Below the pieces are notes generated by a model. That model saw only the letters and a program-made list of their open reading frames with translations. It had not been told where the DNA came from and did not search any database. Both the position numbers and the translations under genes were made by a program. Below are positions 12,504 to 24,429 of a stretch of DNA of 64,000 nucleotides, in pieces (positions within the stretch are counted from its first letter, which is position 1; each line of letters starts with the position of its first letter). Origin of the DNA: Cycas panzhihuaensis (lineage: Eukaryota; Cycadophyta); NCBI GenBank assembly GCA_023213395.1, contig CM041465.1, positions 90,837,741 to 90,901,740 of the forward strand. The letters are read 5' to 3'.

Positions 12504-14089
12504 TATATAGATGTACATACCTAAGAAGGCTACGGTTGAGTGGAGGTAATAAGATTGAAGGCTATTTAGTAATACTAGTAAGAGCCCTATTTATGGTGAT
12601 TTTAATCTTCTTTGACAACAAAAAGAGCAACACAATTATTTAATGGTGATTGAAGAAGTCTTATTCACTTGTTAATAAAATTTTATCACTGTTTATGGTC
12701 TTAAATCAATATTGGGTACTATTTAATTATTTTGGGCTTGTGTTGAAGCCATATAGGTTTAGTTGGATGTATTAGGTACTCCATATATTTATTGGGCCAA
12801 TTTTGAAGGTGATCAAACAATGTTTCTTACATTAGACTTATTCTAGGAGTATTAGGCTCCATTTGAAGATCATTTGGCACTATTGGGCATTCAAAATTCT
12901 TATGCTTAGATAACAAAAAGAGTCTTGACACCTTCCATGGATGTGATCAGATCTATTTTTTTAACTTGTGTTTGTAGTATGGTGATGCCCTCGGTTGAAT
13001 AAGGAAATTTTGGAACTTAAATTGATATCGACTAATATATAGAGGTGTGTTAGTCTAGAAATCAATTTATGGACATTCATTATATAGTTATTTTAACTTG
13101 TAGAAGCCTATTGGTGTGTTGTGTGGCTCTTAAATGGTTGTAAACCTATAATTGGTGCCATTAAGTAGTCATAGGATCAATTTTTAGAGTTGTATTTGTG
13201 TGAATCATTGGTTGCAATAAGTGCATAGAGTTGCACCTGTGAAATCAAGTCGTTGCCACTCTATTATGGAGTCGTCATTTCATTTTCATACCATCATTAA
13301 AGATTAAGGTTGGTGAAATAAATATTAAGGTTTATAAACTTAATATATCACTCATATTATTTTAATCGTTTTTAAAATCTATGTGGGGATAAAATAAATT
13401 ATGTAGGAGAAAGTTATATAGTCATCCTTTTTAGGTATATTCTATTATATTCTTTTTTGAATTTAAAGTAAAACTAGAGGCAAAATAATTGCATAATGTA
13501 CACTTAGTTAACTTGATTCAAAATTCACCATTTTAAGAGAAAATTTTAGTGAATTATTTATGTGAAGAATTACGACTTACCATTTTGATAGCCCTACTAT
13601 AATTATTTCCTTATTTCTTGTCGTTTGAAGTACTTTTAGAGGGTTCATTAGTGTCTTTTGATGGCTCATTTGTGATGGGTGTAAAAACACTAAGCCCTAA
13701 GTCTGCGCGAGTTTTATAGTGGTGAAGATCTATATTTAAAACCATTGAAATAATGTGTTTCTTTTAGAAAATGAGTTGTAAATAGAGGTTGAATTGTGTG
13801 TAGGGTGTTGTCCAATTGATAAAATGTTAAGTAATTTAGTGTAAAATACTCATTTACTAGCTCATTTTTCATGATGGAGAAGATGATACATTAAGTTATC
13901 TTTAATGGAAATAATTTTAATGAGGAATTAGTGTTAATGGTGAATCAATTATAGGTGATTACCACAAATGAGTTGCTTACCATTTCATTAGATGAGAAGG
14001 AGAGAACTCATCTAAAAGAGAAGCAGTTAATGGTTGTAGGACTATTGAAGCTATATCTAGCTCCAGATTAGAGGGATCTCGTCCACAAC
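12504..14089 (+). other. Cop1 untranslated leader, no reading frame recognised
   Basis: Between the primer-binding site and the recognisable gag lies about 1.6 kb without any frame I can assign. The first gag residues may lie in its last few hundred bases but are too broken to place. Confidence 0.5.
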
Positions 14090-14650
14090 CTAGAGAAATC
14101 AAATAAATTTGGGTAAAATTATATAAAATATTTAAGGAGAAGAAGATAAATTACCATGTTTCTTTAATGATGGGGCTTCTTAATAATATAGTGGAAGATG
14201 AAACTAACATTAGTACCTACCTAAATAAAATAGCAGATTTAAGGAACAAACTAGAGGAGATAAAACCTAGCTTAATCAATAGTGCATTATTATTTACAAT
14301 AATCATGTCAAAACTACTAGCAACATTTGGAACCTTTTAAACCATCTATGCAAAGGATGAAGTAATGGGGGGTGGATCATTTGAGACATTAAAGAATCTC
14401 ATTTTGATTGAAGATGTTAAGCTAAAGCACCATGGTGTACTCAATAGTTTTAAATCTAACCATACCTTGGTCATAAAGATATAGAAGAGAAATGGTGTTC
14501 AGAAATAGAAGCCTATACAAAAATTAGGAGAGATATCTTAGGAGAAGAAAAAGTTTGTTAGTAAATATAATTACTATAATAAGGATGGCCATAAGGAGAA
14601 AAATTATTGGTTCAAAAAGTAGGATAAACACAAAGAAAACTAGGATGATA
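14090..14650 (+). pseudogene. Cop1 gag remnant
   Basis: In one frame the stretch 14100-14350 reads as a copia gag (UBN2-like): an ISTYLNKIADLRNKLEE segment and a LATFGTF segment match the family pattern of helices before the nucleocapsid. Near 14560-14610 a zinc knuckle is still visible as NYYNKDGHKEKNYW, in which cysteines of the CCHC motif have become tyrosine or asparagine, most simply by G-to-A change. Gag would form the virus-like particle and bind element RNA. Stops interrupt the frame, so no product is expected. Confidence 0.75.
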
Positions 14651-14748
14651 AGGGAATGAGTGTTACAACTTATTGTATAAAAGTTTCATCCTTATCAATC
14701 AAATCAAATTGAAGAGACTATAGGATTTTGGACTTAAGAGTACATCGA

Positions 14749-14966
14749 TGCATCTATTTTTAGAAGTAGAACTTTGATGCATTGAATGATATACCTAATA
14801 AAGTAAAAATCATTCTTGGGGATGCAAATGTGGTGCTTGTTAAGAGTGTTACCATTATGCATCTATTTTTAGAAGTAGAACTTTGATGCATGGAATGATA
14901 TACCTAGTAAAGTAAAAATCATTCTTGGGTATGCAAGTATGGTGCTTGTTAAGAGTGTTACCATTA
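14749..14966 (+). repeat. 109-bp tandem duplication in Cop1 protease region
   Basis: The segment starting TGCATCTATTTTTAGAAG at 14749 is repeated from 14858, with only a few base differences. Since 109 is not a multiple of three, it shifts the pol frame. The copies flank ATTCTTGG(G)-ATGCAA, part of the protease-to-integrase coding stretch. Confidence 0.92.
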
Positions 14967-17930
14967 TTTCACTTGTAGATGGCAAATTCAAGGGTGTGTA
15001 CTATATACCTAAAATGAAAAAGAATCTTCTCTTAGCTTGGGAGATATACAAATAGGGTATGAAGGTTAGACTCCTTAAAGATAAATGCTTGATTAAGGAT
15101 CTAAAGGAGAATTTCTTTGTCATTGTTATGAGAAGAGTGGAGGATGATTTTTGGTATTTACAAAGTTTGAAACTTAGAATTAAATATATGCTTCTATTAC
15201 CAACATAAATAATGTGAGTAAATTGTGGCATGAATGCCTTGGTCACCTTAATTATAGAAGTATTACACTTATGAATCATTTTAAAATAGTGGAAAGATTG
15301 CCCCATGTTTCATATTTAGAGGGTATATGTGAAAGATGTGTGTATGGGAAGCTTCATTATTATCCTTTTGCTCACGATCATGCCTAGAGAGCTAAGGAAA
15401 AGTTGGAGCTTATACATACTAATTTGATGAGTCTACTCCCAAACCTTTATATATCTAAAGTTTGTTATACTTTAGTGCTTATAAATGATTATACTAAGAA
15501 GGCATGGGTATATTTCTTAAAGAGTAAGCCTGAAGTGTTTGACCTATTTCAAGAATGGAACGTACGTGTCAAGAATGAGTGTGATAAGAAAATTAAGATT
15601 TTGAACAGTGATAATGGCAAATAATATGATAATTATACCTTTAATCAATTCTACTTAGATCATGGTATTAAATGGGAACTAACCATCCTATATACCCTAC
15701 AATAAAATGGTGTTGCTAAGAGAAAAAATCATACCATAATGGAAATGGCAAGGTGTATGGTGTATTCAAAGACCTTGATGCCTATGTTTTGGGTAGAAGC
15801 TATCAGGGCTATCATCTTTATCATGAATAAGGTATTGATAAAAGTAGTTCAGAGCATGACCCTTGAAGAAAAATGGATTAATTGTAAACTTATCATTAAC
15901 CATATGAAGACCTGTGGGTGTATTGCATATACACACATCTTAGAATGAAAATCATAAAATATTGGATCACAAGAGTTAGAAGTGTATATTTGTGGGGTAT
16001 TGATATTAGAATAAAGTTTACAAACTATGGGATCCATAGGGAGAAAACTTGTGAGTAGTTGGGATGCAAAATTTAATGAGTTTATGACATATCATATTAA
16101 AAATATATTATCTGAAGAAACCTTTTACCCCCCACTACTTCCACTTTCTAATAGCGTTTCATCAACAATAGAAGACAAAGAACTAAGCATTGTGATTTAA
16201 AGGGAAGAGGGATTGAGTGGAGAAGGTAATAATGATGAGTTATCACATGAGGAGGCACTAATAACACCATGTACTTTGATGCTATTGTAGGCCAAGAAGA
16301 CCATTAAAGATTTTGGTATGACGTTCCAAAATCTTATAGATGGATGAAGGATGAGGAGCCAACTTATTAGTCAGACTTTGGTGGTTAACACCATGAAATC
16401 CCATAAAACCTAATTTGTATGGTAAAGCAAAAAATGATCCTCATTAAAGGGTTATTATAGAGGAGGAATTTAGTTCTCTAATTAGAAATGCCACATGGGA
16501 GTTAGTTCTTTCGTCTCCCAAGAAAAGTTTTGTTGGTTGTAAGTGGTTTATAAGACCAAGTTCCACTCTAATGGAGAGGTGGACAAGTATAAGGTAAGAC
16601 TTGTTGCATAGGGGTTTAAGTAGAAAGAAGGGATTAATTATGAGGAGATATTTTCACTAATCTCTAAAATGATAATAATTTATTTGATCCTTTTATTAGC
16701 AGAAAAATATAGTTAAGAGTCACATCAAATGGATGTGAAATAAACAGTCCTTAATGGAGAGTTTAAAGAGGAGATTTATATGGTGCAAACTCTTAGTTTC
16801 ATTAAGGAAGGGCATCAACACCTTATACGCTATTTAAAAGGTTCACTCCATGGCCTAAGATAAGCACCATATGCTTAGTATACTAAGATCAATGCCAGAT
16901 TGAAAGAAGAGGGATTTATTGTCACAAATCTAGAGATAAATATATATTTATTTAAAGGAGAGGAACTATAATAGTAGTTATGGTGTTATATGCTAATGAT
17001 TTATTCATTACTAGTAATTGTAATAAGACTATTATAGGAATAAAATCTAATTTAGGATTAACCTTCAACATGATAAAACCCAAGGCTCTATATTACTTCT
17101 TAGGCATTGAGGTAAGGCAAATGGAAGACAAACTTTTGGTGTCATATATAAAATATATGAAGAGCCTATTTGAGAAGTTCAAGATAGAGGACTGTAAGCC
17201 TATTAGAACACCATATACTAAAGGCATCAAACTACTAAAGGATATGAATAAGTTTGTAATATATGGAATGCTATATAGATAATTAGTAGGGAGTCTCAAC
17301 TACTTGACACATACCAGTCTAGATATTATGTACACTATTGAGGTAGTTTCTCACGACATGCAAAATCCCCAAGAATTGCATTAGGCTATTGCAAAGAGGA
17401 TTCTAAGATATGTGACGGGGACTTTATGTGTTGGTTTAGAGTACCTTTGACATGAAGAGATATAACTAGTTGGATATATTAATGTTGATTAGGGTGGAGA
17501 TGTTGCTAACTATGAGTCTACTATTGGATATATTTTCCATATTGGTAATGGACCTATTTCATGGTAGTTCAAGAAATAATAAATAATTGCATTATCATCC
17601 ACTAAGGTTGAGTATTAAGGTCTATCTATTGATATGAGGGAAGTTGTATGGTTGTAAGAGCTACTTAATGTTTTAGCAATATAAAGTAGAACATTAGTTA
17701 TATTGATCAATAATCAGAGTACCATCCATTTGTCGAAGAATTTAGAGTTTCATGCCCGTATAAAACATATTGAGATCTAACACCAACATATTCATGAGTA
17801 GATTTAGGTAGGGAAGTTGTAGATTAAGTATTGTCTGAGCAAAGATAAGCTTGTAAATGTATTCACAAAGGTGCTTACTAAAGATCAATTCACAAAGCTT
17901 TTAGCTAAGTTAAGACTTAATAAAACTATC
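14967..17930 (+). pseudogene. Cop1 pol remnant: integrase, reverse transcriptase, RNase H
   Basis: The pre-integrase zinc site survives near 15230-15350 (HECLGHLNYRS, then CERCVYGK). The integrase core shows LINDYTKKAWVYF, LNSDNGK with its aspartate at 15610-15612, and then NGVAKRKN, where the third catalytic residue, Glu, is Lys (AAG, 15718-15720); the D-to-K gap is exactly 35 residues. Reverse transcriptase keeps CKWFI near 16540; its YVDD box reads YAND at 16989-17000, losing the first Asp. RNase H follows (SLNYLTHTSLDIMY, IIALSSTKVEY near 17580) and ends about 17930. Stops and frameshifts are frequent, so the gene is dead. Confidence 0.88.
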
Positions 17931-18023
17931 ATTAACGGAGGATGTATCAACAACAATAATTCTTACCTTTGCTAGGAGACCTTTGACTAAAGCCTAATTC
18001 CTCACATTTCCATTAAGGGGGGA

Positions 18024-18336
18024 TGTTAGAGTGGTTACGTGTTAACCACATAGTTAATATAAGTGTGGTTTAATTAGTTGGTTGATTAATTAAATAACCA
18101 TAACTAACAAAGAATCTCATCTCTCTAAGTAAACGAACCATATGGGTTTGATATATACTAAGGCCTAGATTGAATGTATTATCTCAGTGGTGTAATTAAT
18201 GTAATAATTGATTTAGCTTAATATGTTTTTTCTTGAAAGGGTTTTCCATGTTAAACATATGCCTTTGATGTTTGTTTGCTGTGTATGATTGAGGTTTTGT
18301 AGTTTAGAATGCATGCATGTTTTATGTTTCTTCACA
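18024..18336 (+). repeat. Cop1 3' LTR with preceding polypurine tract
   Basis: It starts TGTTAGAGTGGTTACGTG just after a purine tract at 18014-18023 and ends TTCTTCACA, followed by TAAAT at 18337-18341, identical to the left flank. Confidence 0.9.
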
Positions 18337-18341
18337 TAAAT

Positions 18342-21300
18342 TCATTTAATGTACTCTTAAAATTTTGCATCCTCACTCTTCATTTATTTCTCATTATTTT
18401 GAATCCATTTTCTTCTTCTTCTTTAAACTTCTTATGTATTTTGTATATTTCTAGTGGATAACTACAAAACACATAAACATATTCATTACAACCCTCATAT
18501 TTAAAAGACATGTTTTCATAACAAATTTGTTGGCCTTAAATGTGATTTAAAAAATCTAACTAGCTTTCCTTAAGGAAACCTTTTCTAATTTATAACTTCA
18601 TGCAAATATAGGTGAAGGTTATGGGCTTCTTTATCATGTTTAGTCCCAGAGTTACAAAACTTCCTACAACATTATAAATGTAAGTGAAATTTTCATTGTA
18701 TGAATATTCTAGTAGAAGGTTTGGTGTACAAATCCATGTAAGTATAGAAGGCAAAATTTCTTCCAATGGATTAAAGTGGAGGTTCGATGGTCACATGAAC
18801 AAGCCTACTCTACTTAAGAATTAGATGTCTAATTAAAAAAAATTATTTATATTCTCCTTTTAAGCAAAAATGACTATAAGAAAGCCTTTTCCATAAGAGT
18901 AACATTATATATCCCTTTGGTCTTCAATATCTTTTTCATCCATTCACGAAGAGTCCTTTAGACTAACCAAAGCTTATTGAATTTATAAATTAATATGTAT
19001 CTAATATCTTATATGCTCCTCTTTAAACATATTCTTAATTAGTGTCTATTAATAGGTTTGATTTAGCTTTCATTACACATGTATTATGGGTTTTTTTCAA
19101 GTTTATATTACTTTGGTTATAACCTACACTTTTACCTTTAGACTCATTTGAGAGGTATTTCTTTCAAATATACGGTTTTTATTTTAAGAGAGCCATTGAG
19201 ATTGAGCATAGTTATATGAGAGGAGAAGTATAGTGAAGGAAGGGGGAGGGGAAGATTACAAACTTGAACTCAAATGCCATGTCATATTAAACCCTAATAA
19301 AGCTTCACTAATAAACCCCTCTATTGAGTTTGATAAAAGGTTGTAACTATTGTCATTTATAAATGAAATATATAGTACAAAAAAAATGTGCCTATTAATT
19401 ATTTTAGTGGATTCTTGAATATAAATTTCTTAGAGAGGTAACACACTAATTATAAGATAATTTATTAGATTTGTTATTAGTTATATGTTATACATCAATG
19501 ACAAAATTTATTATAATAAGCCATCTTACTTAAAAACATGAATAACTTACAATCATATACCATGACTATATCTATATATGGCATTTTAAAATCATATCAA
19601 TTTGATTTCACCCCTTAAAGGACCCTTTTAACTATTTTATCATTACTTAAAGATTTATTTATATTTTTTCCCTCTTGTTACACTTAGAATTTTATTAAAT
19701 GGAAACTTCTTTCAAGTATATTAGGGAACTATGACAAGATGCTGAACTTACATTTGAGTTGCACAAATTAATAGAAGATGAATTGTGAAGTTAAAATAAT
19801 GTAATATAAACATTTAGCATAATATGCTATACTATATATATGATTTAAAATGCTCATTTGTATTTTATTCATATTTATAACTTTATTAATATTATTTATA
19901 AACCATAGAATATGCCAAAATTTTAAGTATTAAAGAAAACACTTCTTTACAAATGTTGTGACTTTTTCTGTATTCCTTAATAGTTAAGTATGAAGGGATG
20001 AAAGGGACATCTAAAACTGTGTGTACTAATATAACTTACTTAAATCCCAGTTTGTCTTAGATAAGCACATATAAAATATAATATTTCAAAATCTTTTTGG
20101 TGTATCTAAAGGTACACAAAATAGTCCTAGCTACTTATAAATTTGTATAAAAGAATATGCAAAACAAATTTATTATCATAATCTACTCACGAGCAAACTT
20201 TTAAGGTATAAAATATTATTTTAGTACTTTGGGAATTAGGTAGTGACATGATAAAATCTATTATTCTATCTTCTCTCTTTTCTTTCCCTCTCATCTTCTC
20301 TCACGTGTATAACTAGCTTTCTTTTTGAAGACCCTTTCAAAGTTAAACCATAAAAAGAGAATCCATGAATATCACAATAAAATCAATTATATCACAATAC
20401 ATAAATTTTAATTATTATTACTTCTTTCATATATCTAATAATTGAGAATGGTCATTTTTAATCAAACATAAACTTATTTTTTTGTATGACATATCTAGGA
20501 TATTAATCATCTTATTTGCAATGTGGATAAGTGATGTGGTAAAAGCACACTTAAGGTTGCTTTTGACCAAAGCCCAATAACTTATAAGGGATGGTTCCAC
20601 CATTTCTATTTACATTATAATCTCAATATGATTCAAAATACTTATATTAAATATGTAAACAGTAATGACTAATTCCTCAACGAAGGCTATGAATATAATT
20701 TATTAATTCTATGCATGTGTACCTAACTCAAGGAGAAATGTATTTATTCAAATACTTTATAAAGGATGTCTTCTTGTCTACAACACAGTATATTATATGT
20801 TATATCTTACCTAGTGTTCGAGAAGTTGATTGAGATTCATGGGCCTTATTATCTCGATACATCTACAATTTGCTTTTTAGTGAGGTTCTTCTTTTGTCTA
20901 TTAATTGGGAGTTGTGAAAAGTACATTTGGGGACCTAAAAAGTGCAAAGGAGAGCCCATATAAAAATATCCCACGTATATCTCGAGATGCGACTTCCATT
21001 GTATAATGCTCCATTACGAAACCCAATTAATATATATATATATATAAGATATTAAGGAAACTAATGAATGCCTTGACTATTATCCTCCCCCTATTGGGGC
21101 CCCCCTTTCAAACTCACAAAAGCACCCAAAACTATGAGCATTCACTTTAATCAACATACAAAATTGCAACAGCTAACAAGCACTTGTCAATCTTGTATGG
21201 TACAAAGAAACCACCAACGATACCTTTGCGTAAATATAGAGTAACAAAGTGAGCAACAAATCAAATTCTTTCTTAGGAAAAGCATTGTCTAAGCAATTCA

Positions 21301-21880
21301 TAAAACCACTACAATAAAGAGAGGGGTGAATTATCCGACTTTATATAAAGGAGCAAAATAATTAAGAATCCCACTTAACAAGGGTCAATGCCCGTATCAA
21401 GAGGTCATTCACATACTCAACCTCTATAAATTGATGGAAAAGTGCATGCTTTAGGAATTGAAGCAGTAATAAACCAAATTTTGTCATCTTTCCAATGGTG
21501 TCATAAATTCAACAAATGAAAGTGAGCAATTCCAACATTCACTCAATTGTACTTAGCATATTAGTATAATGGTTTTATGTCCTAAATTTCTAAATAAACA
21601 TCACAAGGTCAAAACCTTATGGATGTAGGGTAACATAAACATAGTGGCTATGCCAGGTTTCCCATGTGGGCATGGGTGCTCTGCTTAAAATGTCCCTTTA
21701 CTCCCTTTACATGCATTAAATAAAAGTGGAAAAGTGGAAAGCGAATTGCGATGGCAATAGGGTGTTACTCCAAAGCCATCAAATTAACAACACTTTTTCC
21801 TAGTAACTTGAAGGAACACCGATAATGGTTTCCTAAGCCAACAGTCCAACATGGGGTCGGGAAAGCCGCCGATTGAATTA
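18342..21880. other. AT-rich region with no recognised gene
   Basis: No known protein family or RNA gene is visible on either strand. The only frame longer than 60 codons on the plus strand (20766-20963) shows no recognisable motif. A short (TA)n lies at 21028-21046. The last few hundred bases become less AT-rich toward the B-box gene. Confidence 0.55.
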
Positions 21881-21899
21881 CCACCGTCCGATGATGCCG

Positions 21900-22060
21900 C
21901 CCACCCAAATACTTTATAGATGCCACGTGGATAATTTAACGAGGTCACTAACATAAGTTTCGTCCAGACATCACAAATGAAATTGCACCCAAATTTCACC
22001 AATATGCACGTATAAACCAGTCGTGCTGCCACGTAGTTAATGACGTCACACCATTTCTCA
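21900..22060 (+). promoter_or_regulatory. Upstream region of the B-box gene with G-box and C-box
   Basis: A perfect G-box CACGTG lies at 21924-21929 within CCACGTGG, and a perfect palindrome TGACGTCA (C-box/CRE) lies at 22041-22048, about 610-730 bp upstream of the start codon. Both are core sites for plant bZIP factors of the HY5 and ABF type; a G-box is also bound by PIF-type bHLH factors. They sit on the promoter side of a light- and clock-linked gene family, which fits, but factor binding is inference. The transcription start is not marked in the sequence. Confidence 0.5.
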
Positions 22061-22488
22061 GAAGAGTGAGCACTTTGGCACTCTCTAGGGACAGGTGGAC
22101 GCACTTCATAGGCCCCAATCTTAATTCTCAGCACGCTTTCGCAGAACAAAAACCTTTTTGAAAAAAGTTTAAGACATTTAATGGATGGTTTTCAACTGAA
22201 AAATACCGCCGCATTCGGTGCACTTTTAGAGGTAAACGGCGGAGAAGGTAAACGGTAAAGCATTCCGTTTACTTTGTGTCGCAGTAAAAAACAGTGGATG
22301 TCGGAAGTCTCCCTACTGTAAATCTCTGGAGGAGTTTAAGCTGGCTTTAGTGGCTCTCAATTTCTGCACGAAATCCTTTCGTTAAAGCTCGAATTAAGTT
22401 CAACTTTAGTACAAATTTGAGCATTCCTGGCTTCAAATCGGATCCGGAGCACCATAGTTTGTGTGGATTCGGCGTTTTCTCCTTCAAA

Positions 22489-22590
22489 ATGGAGGAGATT
22501 TTGAGCAAAATGGACGAATTCGGTGCTATAATCCTTGATAATTCCTGTATGAAAATTTCTGGAGGTTTTAGAGCACAATGGACCGTTTAG
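22489..22590 (+). other. Possible 33-codon upstream open frame in the B-box leader
   Basis: An ATG at 22489 opens a 33-codon frame that ends at TAG (22588-22590), 63 bases before the main start codon. If the transcript begins upstream of 22489, as the leader length of related genes would allow, this frame could lower translation of the main protein. No conservation evidence is available here. Confidence 0.3.
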
Positions 22591-22653
22591 AGCCTCGTCA
22601 TACATGGTATTTATAGTTTGATCGACACAAGGTAAGAAAAATTAAGCGGAAAA

Positions 22654-23226
22654 ATGGAACCAATCTGTGAATTTTGTGGGGAAATTAGGTCTACTGTGTA
22701 CTGTAGAGCAGACGCAGCCCGTCTTTGTTTATCATGTGACAGGCATGTCCACGCAGCAAATGCTCTTTCGGAGCGGCATCCTCGTACCCTTCTTTGTGAT
22801 GGATGCAATATGCACCCGGCAGAAATTAGATGTGTTAACGAAAAATTATCCCTCTGTCAAAATTGCGATAGAAATACTCATTCAACCTCGCCACAGCATA
22901 AGAGACGGCCAATCAGTTGGTATACAGGATGCCCATCCTCTGCCGAGCTTGCTGAGTTGTGGGGTTGTGATTTGAGTGTTTTTTCAAGGGATAATAAAGA
23001 CGCGTCAAATGTTTCAGGGCTTCCTCCAATGGATGACATTAATAAAGGGTTGGGTAATTCAGGGACACTGGATTCTGTGGTGTCTGGCACAGGAAATACA
23101 GGTCTTGCCCATAATTTTGGTTCATGGATGGAAGTTTCTTCTTCAGTGGCTGCTTTATCGGAGAAGAAGGTGAATACTCTGTTCTTTACTTCAGAGGATT
23201 CAGATAGATCCATGCCCCCTAACGAG
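22654..23226 (+). CDS. First coding exon of a CONSTANS-like double B-box (BBX) transcription factor
   Basis: The 191 codons encode two tandem B-box zinc fingers. B-box 1 has Cys at 5, 8, 17, 25, 28 and His at 33 and 42, with Asp20; B-box 2 has Cys at 48, 51, 60, 68, 71 and His at 76 and 82. Every zinc ligand is kept. The following [16 protein letters not shown] matches the block after the B-boxes of COL9-COL15-type proteins (BBX group II). Such proteins act in the nucleus in light, clock and flowering control and normally end in a CCT domain, which is absent here. The exon ends at GAG before GTAAAT (donor GT at 23227), in phase 0; a TGA follows in the intron. Start choice: family-typical MEPICEFCG. 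Confidence 0.9.
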
Positions 23227-24015
23227 GTAAATTGATTTTCTTCTCTGTTACAGCTATGGTGCTTAAGATGATTTATTACATTAATTAAATGTTACAGCTT
23301 TCGTTTTTGGGTGTGTGCATGCGTGTTTATGTATGCATGTACACAAATGTATGGATACATGTGTGTATGTGTGTGGGTACACGTAGATATACCTCTGTAG
23401 GTACGTACACACGCACACACACATTTTTGGGTCATCAGATGAGTCTTTTGACCGGGCTTTTGAAACAAAATGAAAAGGAATAGTTGCTTCTTAACGTGTC
23501 AATGCACTGCTGGCTCAAGATGATGAATACAAATTCTGAGCAATTTGGACTCATGTTTTAGTGCAACAGCAGGGAATAGAAAGGTTCAGCAATCACACGA
23601 CATTTCTTGAGTTTGGTTATGCATAAATGGTTTGTTGCTTCTTAGGGATGCAGGATAGAAACAGAATTTTTTTTATGTCAACTTAAGACCAAAACAATCG
23701 GTCTATGTGACAGTGAGAACATCCAATCAAACAGACAGACAGGGTGCCTATTCCTGCCGTCGGTTAAAGTCTAATCGTTTAAAGTACGGAATACAGAATG
23801 CAAAGCACTAAAGGATACAGGTTATTCCTTAATATGGCAAGAATGGTAGTAAAAGGTAGCAGATAAAGAAAGTCCAGATCCAAGGAAGGACTGCATGGTC
23901 ATATGCGAAGGGATATCTGGAGTGGTATATATGAATCATGACAATGTGCAAGTAGTCTACAGCAGCTTCCAAAGAAGCTGGTGCACTCGTATCAGACCAA
24001 CCAATGGGAAGTGAA
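23227..24015 (+). other. Start of presumed BBX intron 1
   Basis: The sequence after the donor is non-coding on the plus strand. I searched for the next conserved exons of this family (the short acidic block and the CCT domain with its RYKEKRK-like core) through the rest of the window and did not find them, so intron 1 either extends past the window or the gene is truncated. Confidence 0.55.
23359..23424. repeat. GT/AC-rich imperfect inverted repeat
   Basis: A GT-rich arm (GTGTGTATGTGTGTGGGTAC, from 23361) is followed about 15 bases later by an AC-rich arm (GTACGTACACACGCACACAC, 23401-23420). The arms are near reverse complements and alternate purine and pyrimidine. Confidence 0.75.
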
Positions 24016-24425
24016 CGTAAAGCTCTGTCATGAGAAGGATAGAAACTAGTGAATGAGGGAATCATGTGATGCCCTGGAATGGATACTATCTCAAACGCCT
24101 GTCTTGGCAGATTTTCTTCACCTCAAATATGGCATATCATAACCCCCAGGTCTTCATCCACTGGGCATGCCCTGGGTCAGAAGACAGTGTTGAACTATGC
24201 TTGCATCTCTGGTTGAAGTCACCGTAAAGCTCTGTCATAAGAAGGATAGAAACTAGTGAATGAGGGAATCATGTGATGCCCTGGAATGGATACTATCTCA
24301 AACGCCTGTCTTGGCAGGTTTTCTTCACCTCAAATATGACATATAACCCCCAGGTCTTAATCCGCTGGACATGCCCTGGGTCAGAAGACGGTGTTGAACT
24401 ATGCATGCATCTCTAGTTGGGCTTA
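24016..24425. repeat. 207-bp tandem direct duplication
   Basis: The block starting CGTAAAGCTCTGTCAT at 24016 recurs at 24223. The second copy is a few bases shorter and carries a scatter of transitions. It lies at the 3' side of the reverse-strand LINE fragment and may belong to its tail region. Confidence 0.92.
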
Positions 24426-24429
24426 TGAA

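Larger units (their letters stand above)
12158..18336 (+). mobile_element. Ty1/copia element Cop1, full length but decayed
   Basis: The two LTRs (12158-12490 and 18024-18336) align over their length. Directly after the first lies a primer-binding site TGGTATTAGAGT, matching initiator tRNA-Met with one C-to-T change, and directly before the second a polypurine tract AAGGGGGGA. The 5-bp flanks are identical, TAAAT at 12153-12157 and 18337-18341. Domain order gag, protease, integrase, reverse transcriptase, RNase H defines Ty1/copia. All genes carry many stops and frameshifts. The second and last LTR bases have decayed (TG to TA at the left start, CA to TA at the left end). Confidence 0.93.

Noticed and set aside
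22631-22640. AAG-GTAAGA, a strong splice-donor match just before the BBX start codon
   Set aside because: Using it would remove the conserved MEPICEFCG start, and no acceptor lies between it and the ATG.
23289-23483. 64-codon frame after BBX exon 1 as a second exon
   Set aside because: It is made by the GT/AC repeat and matches no part of a BBX protein.
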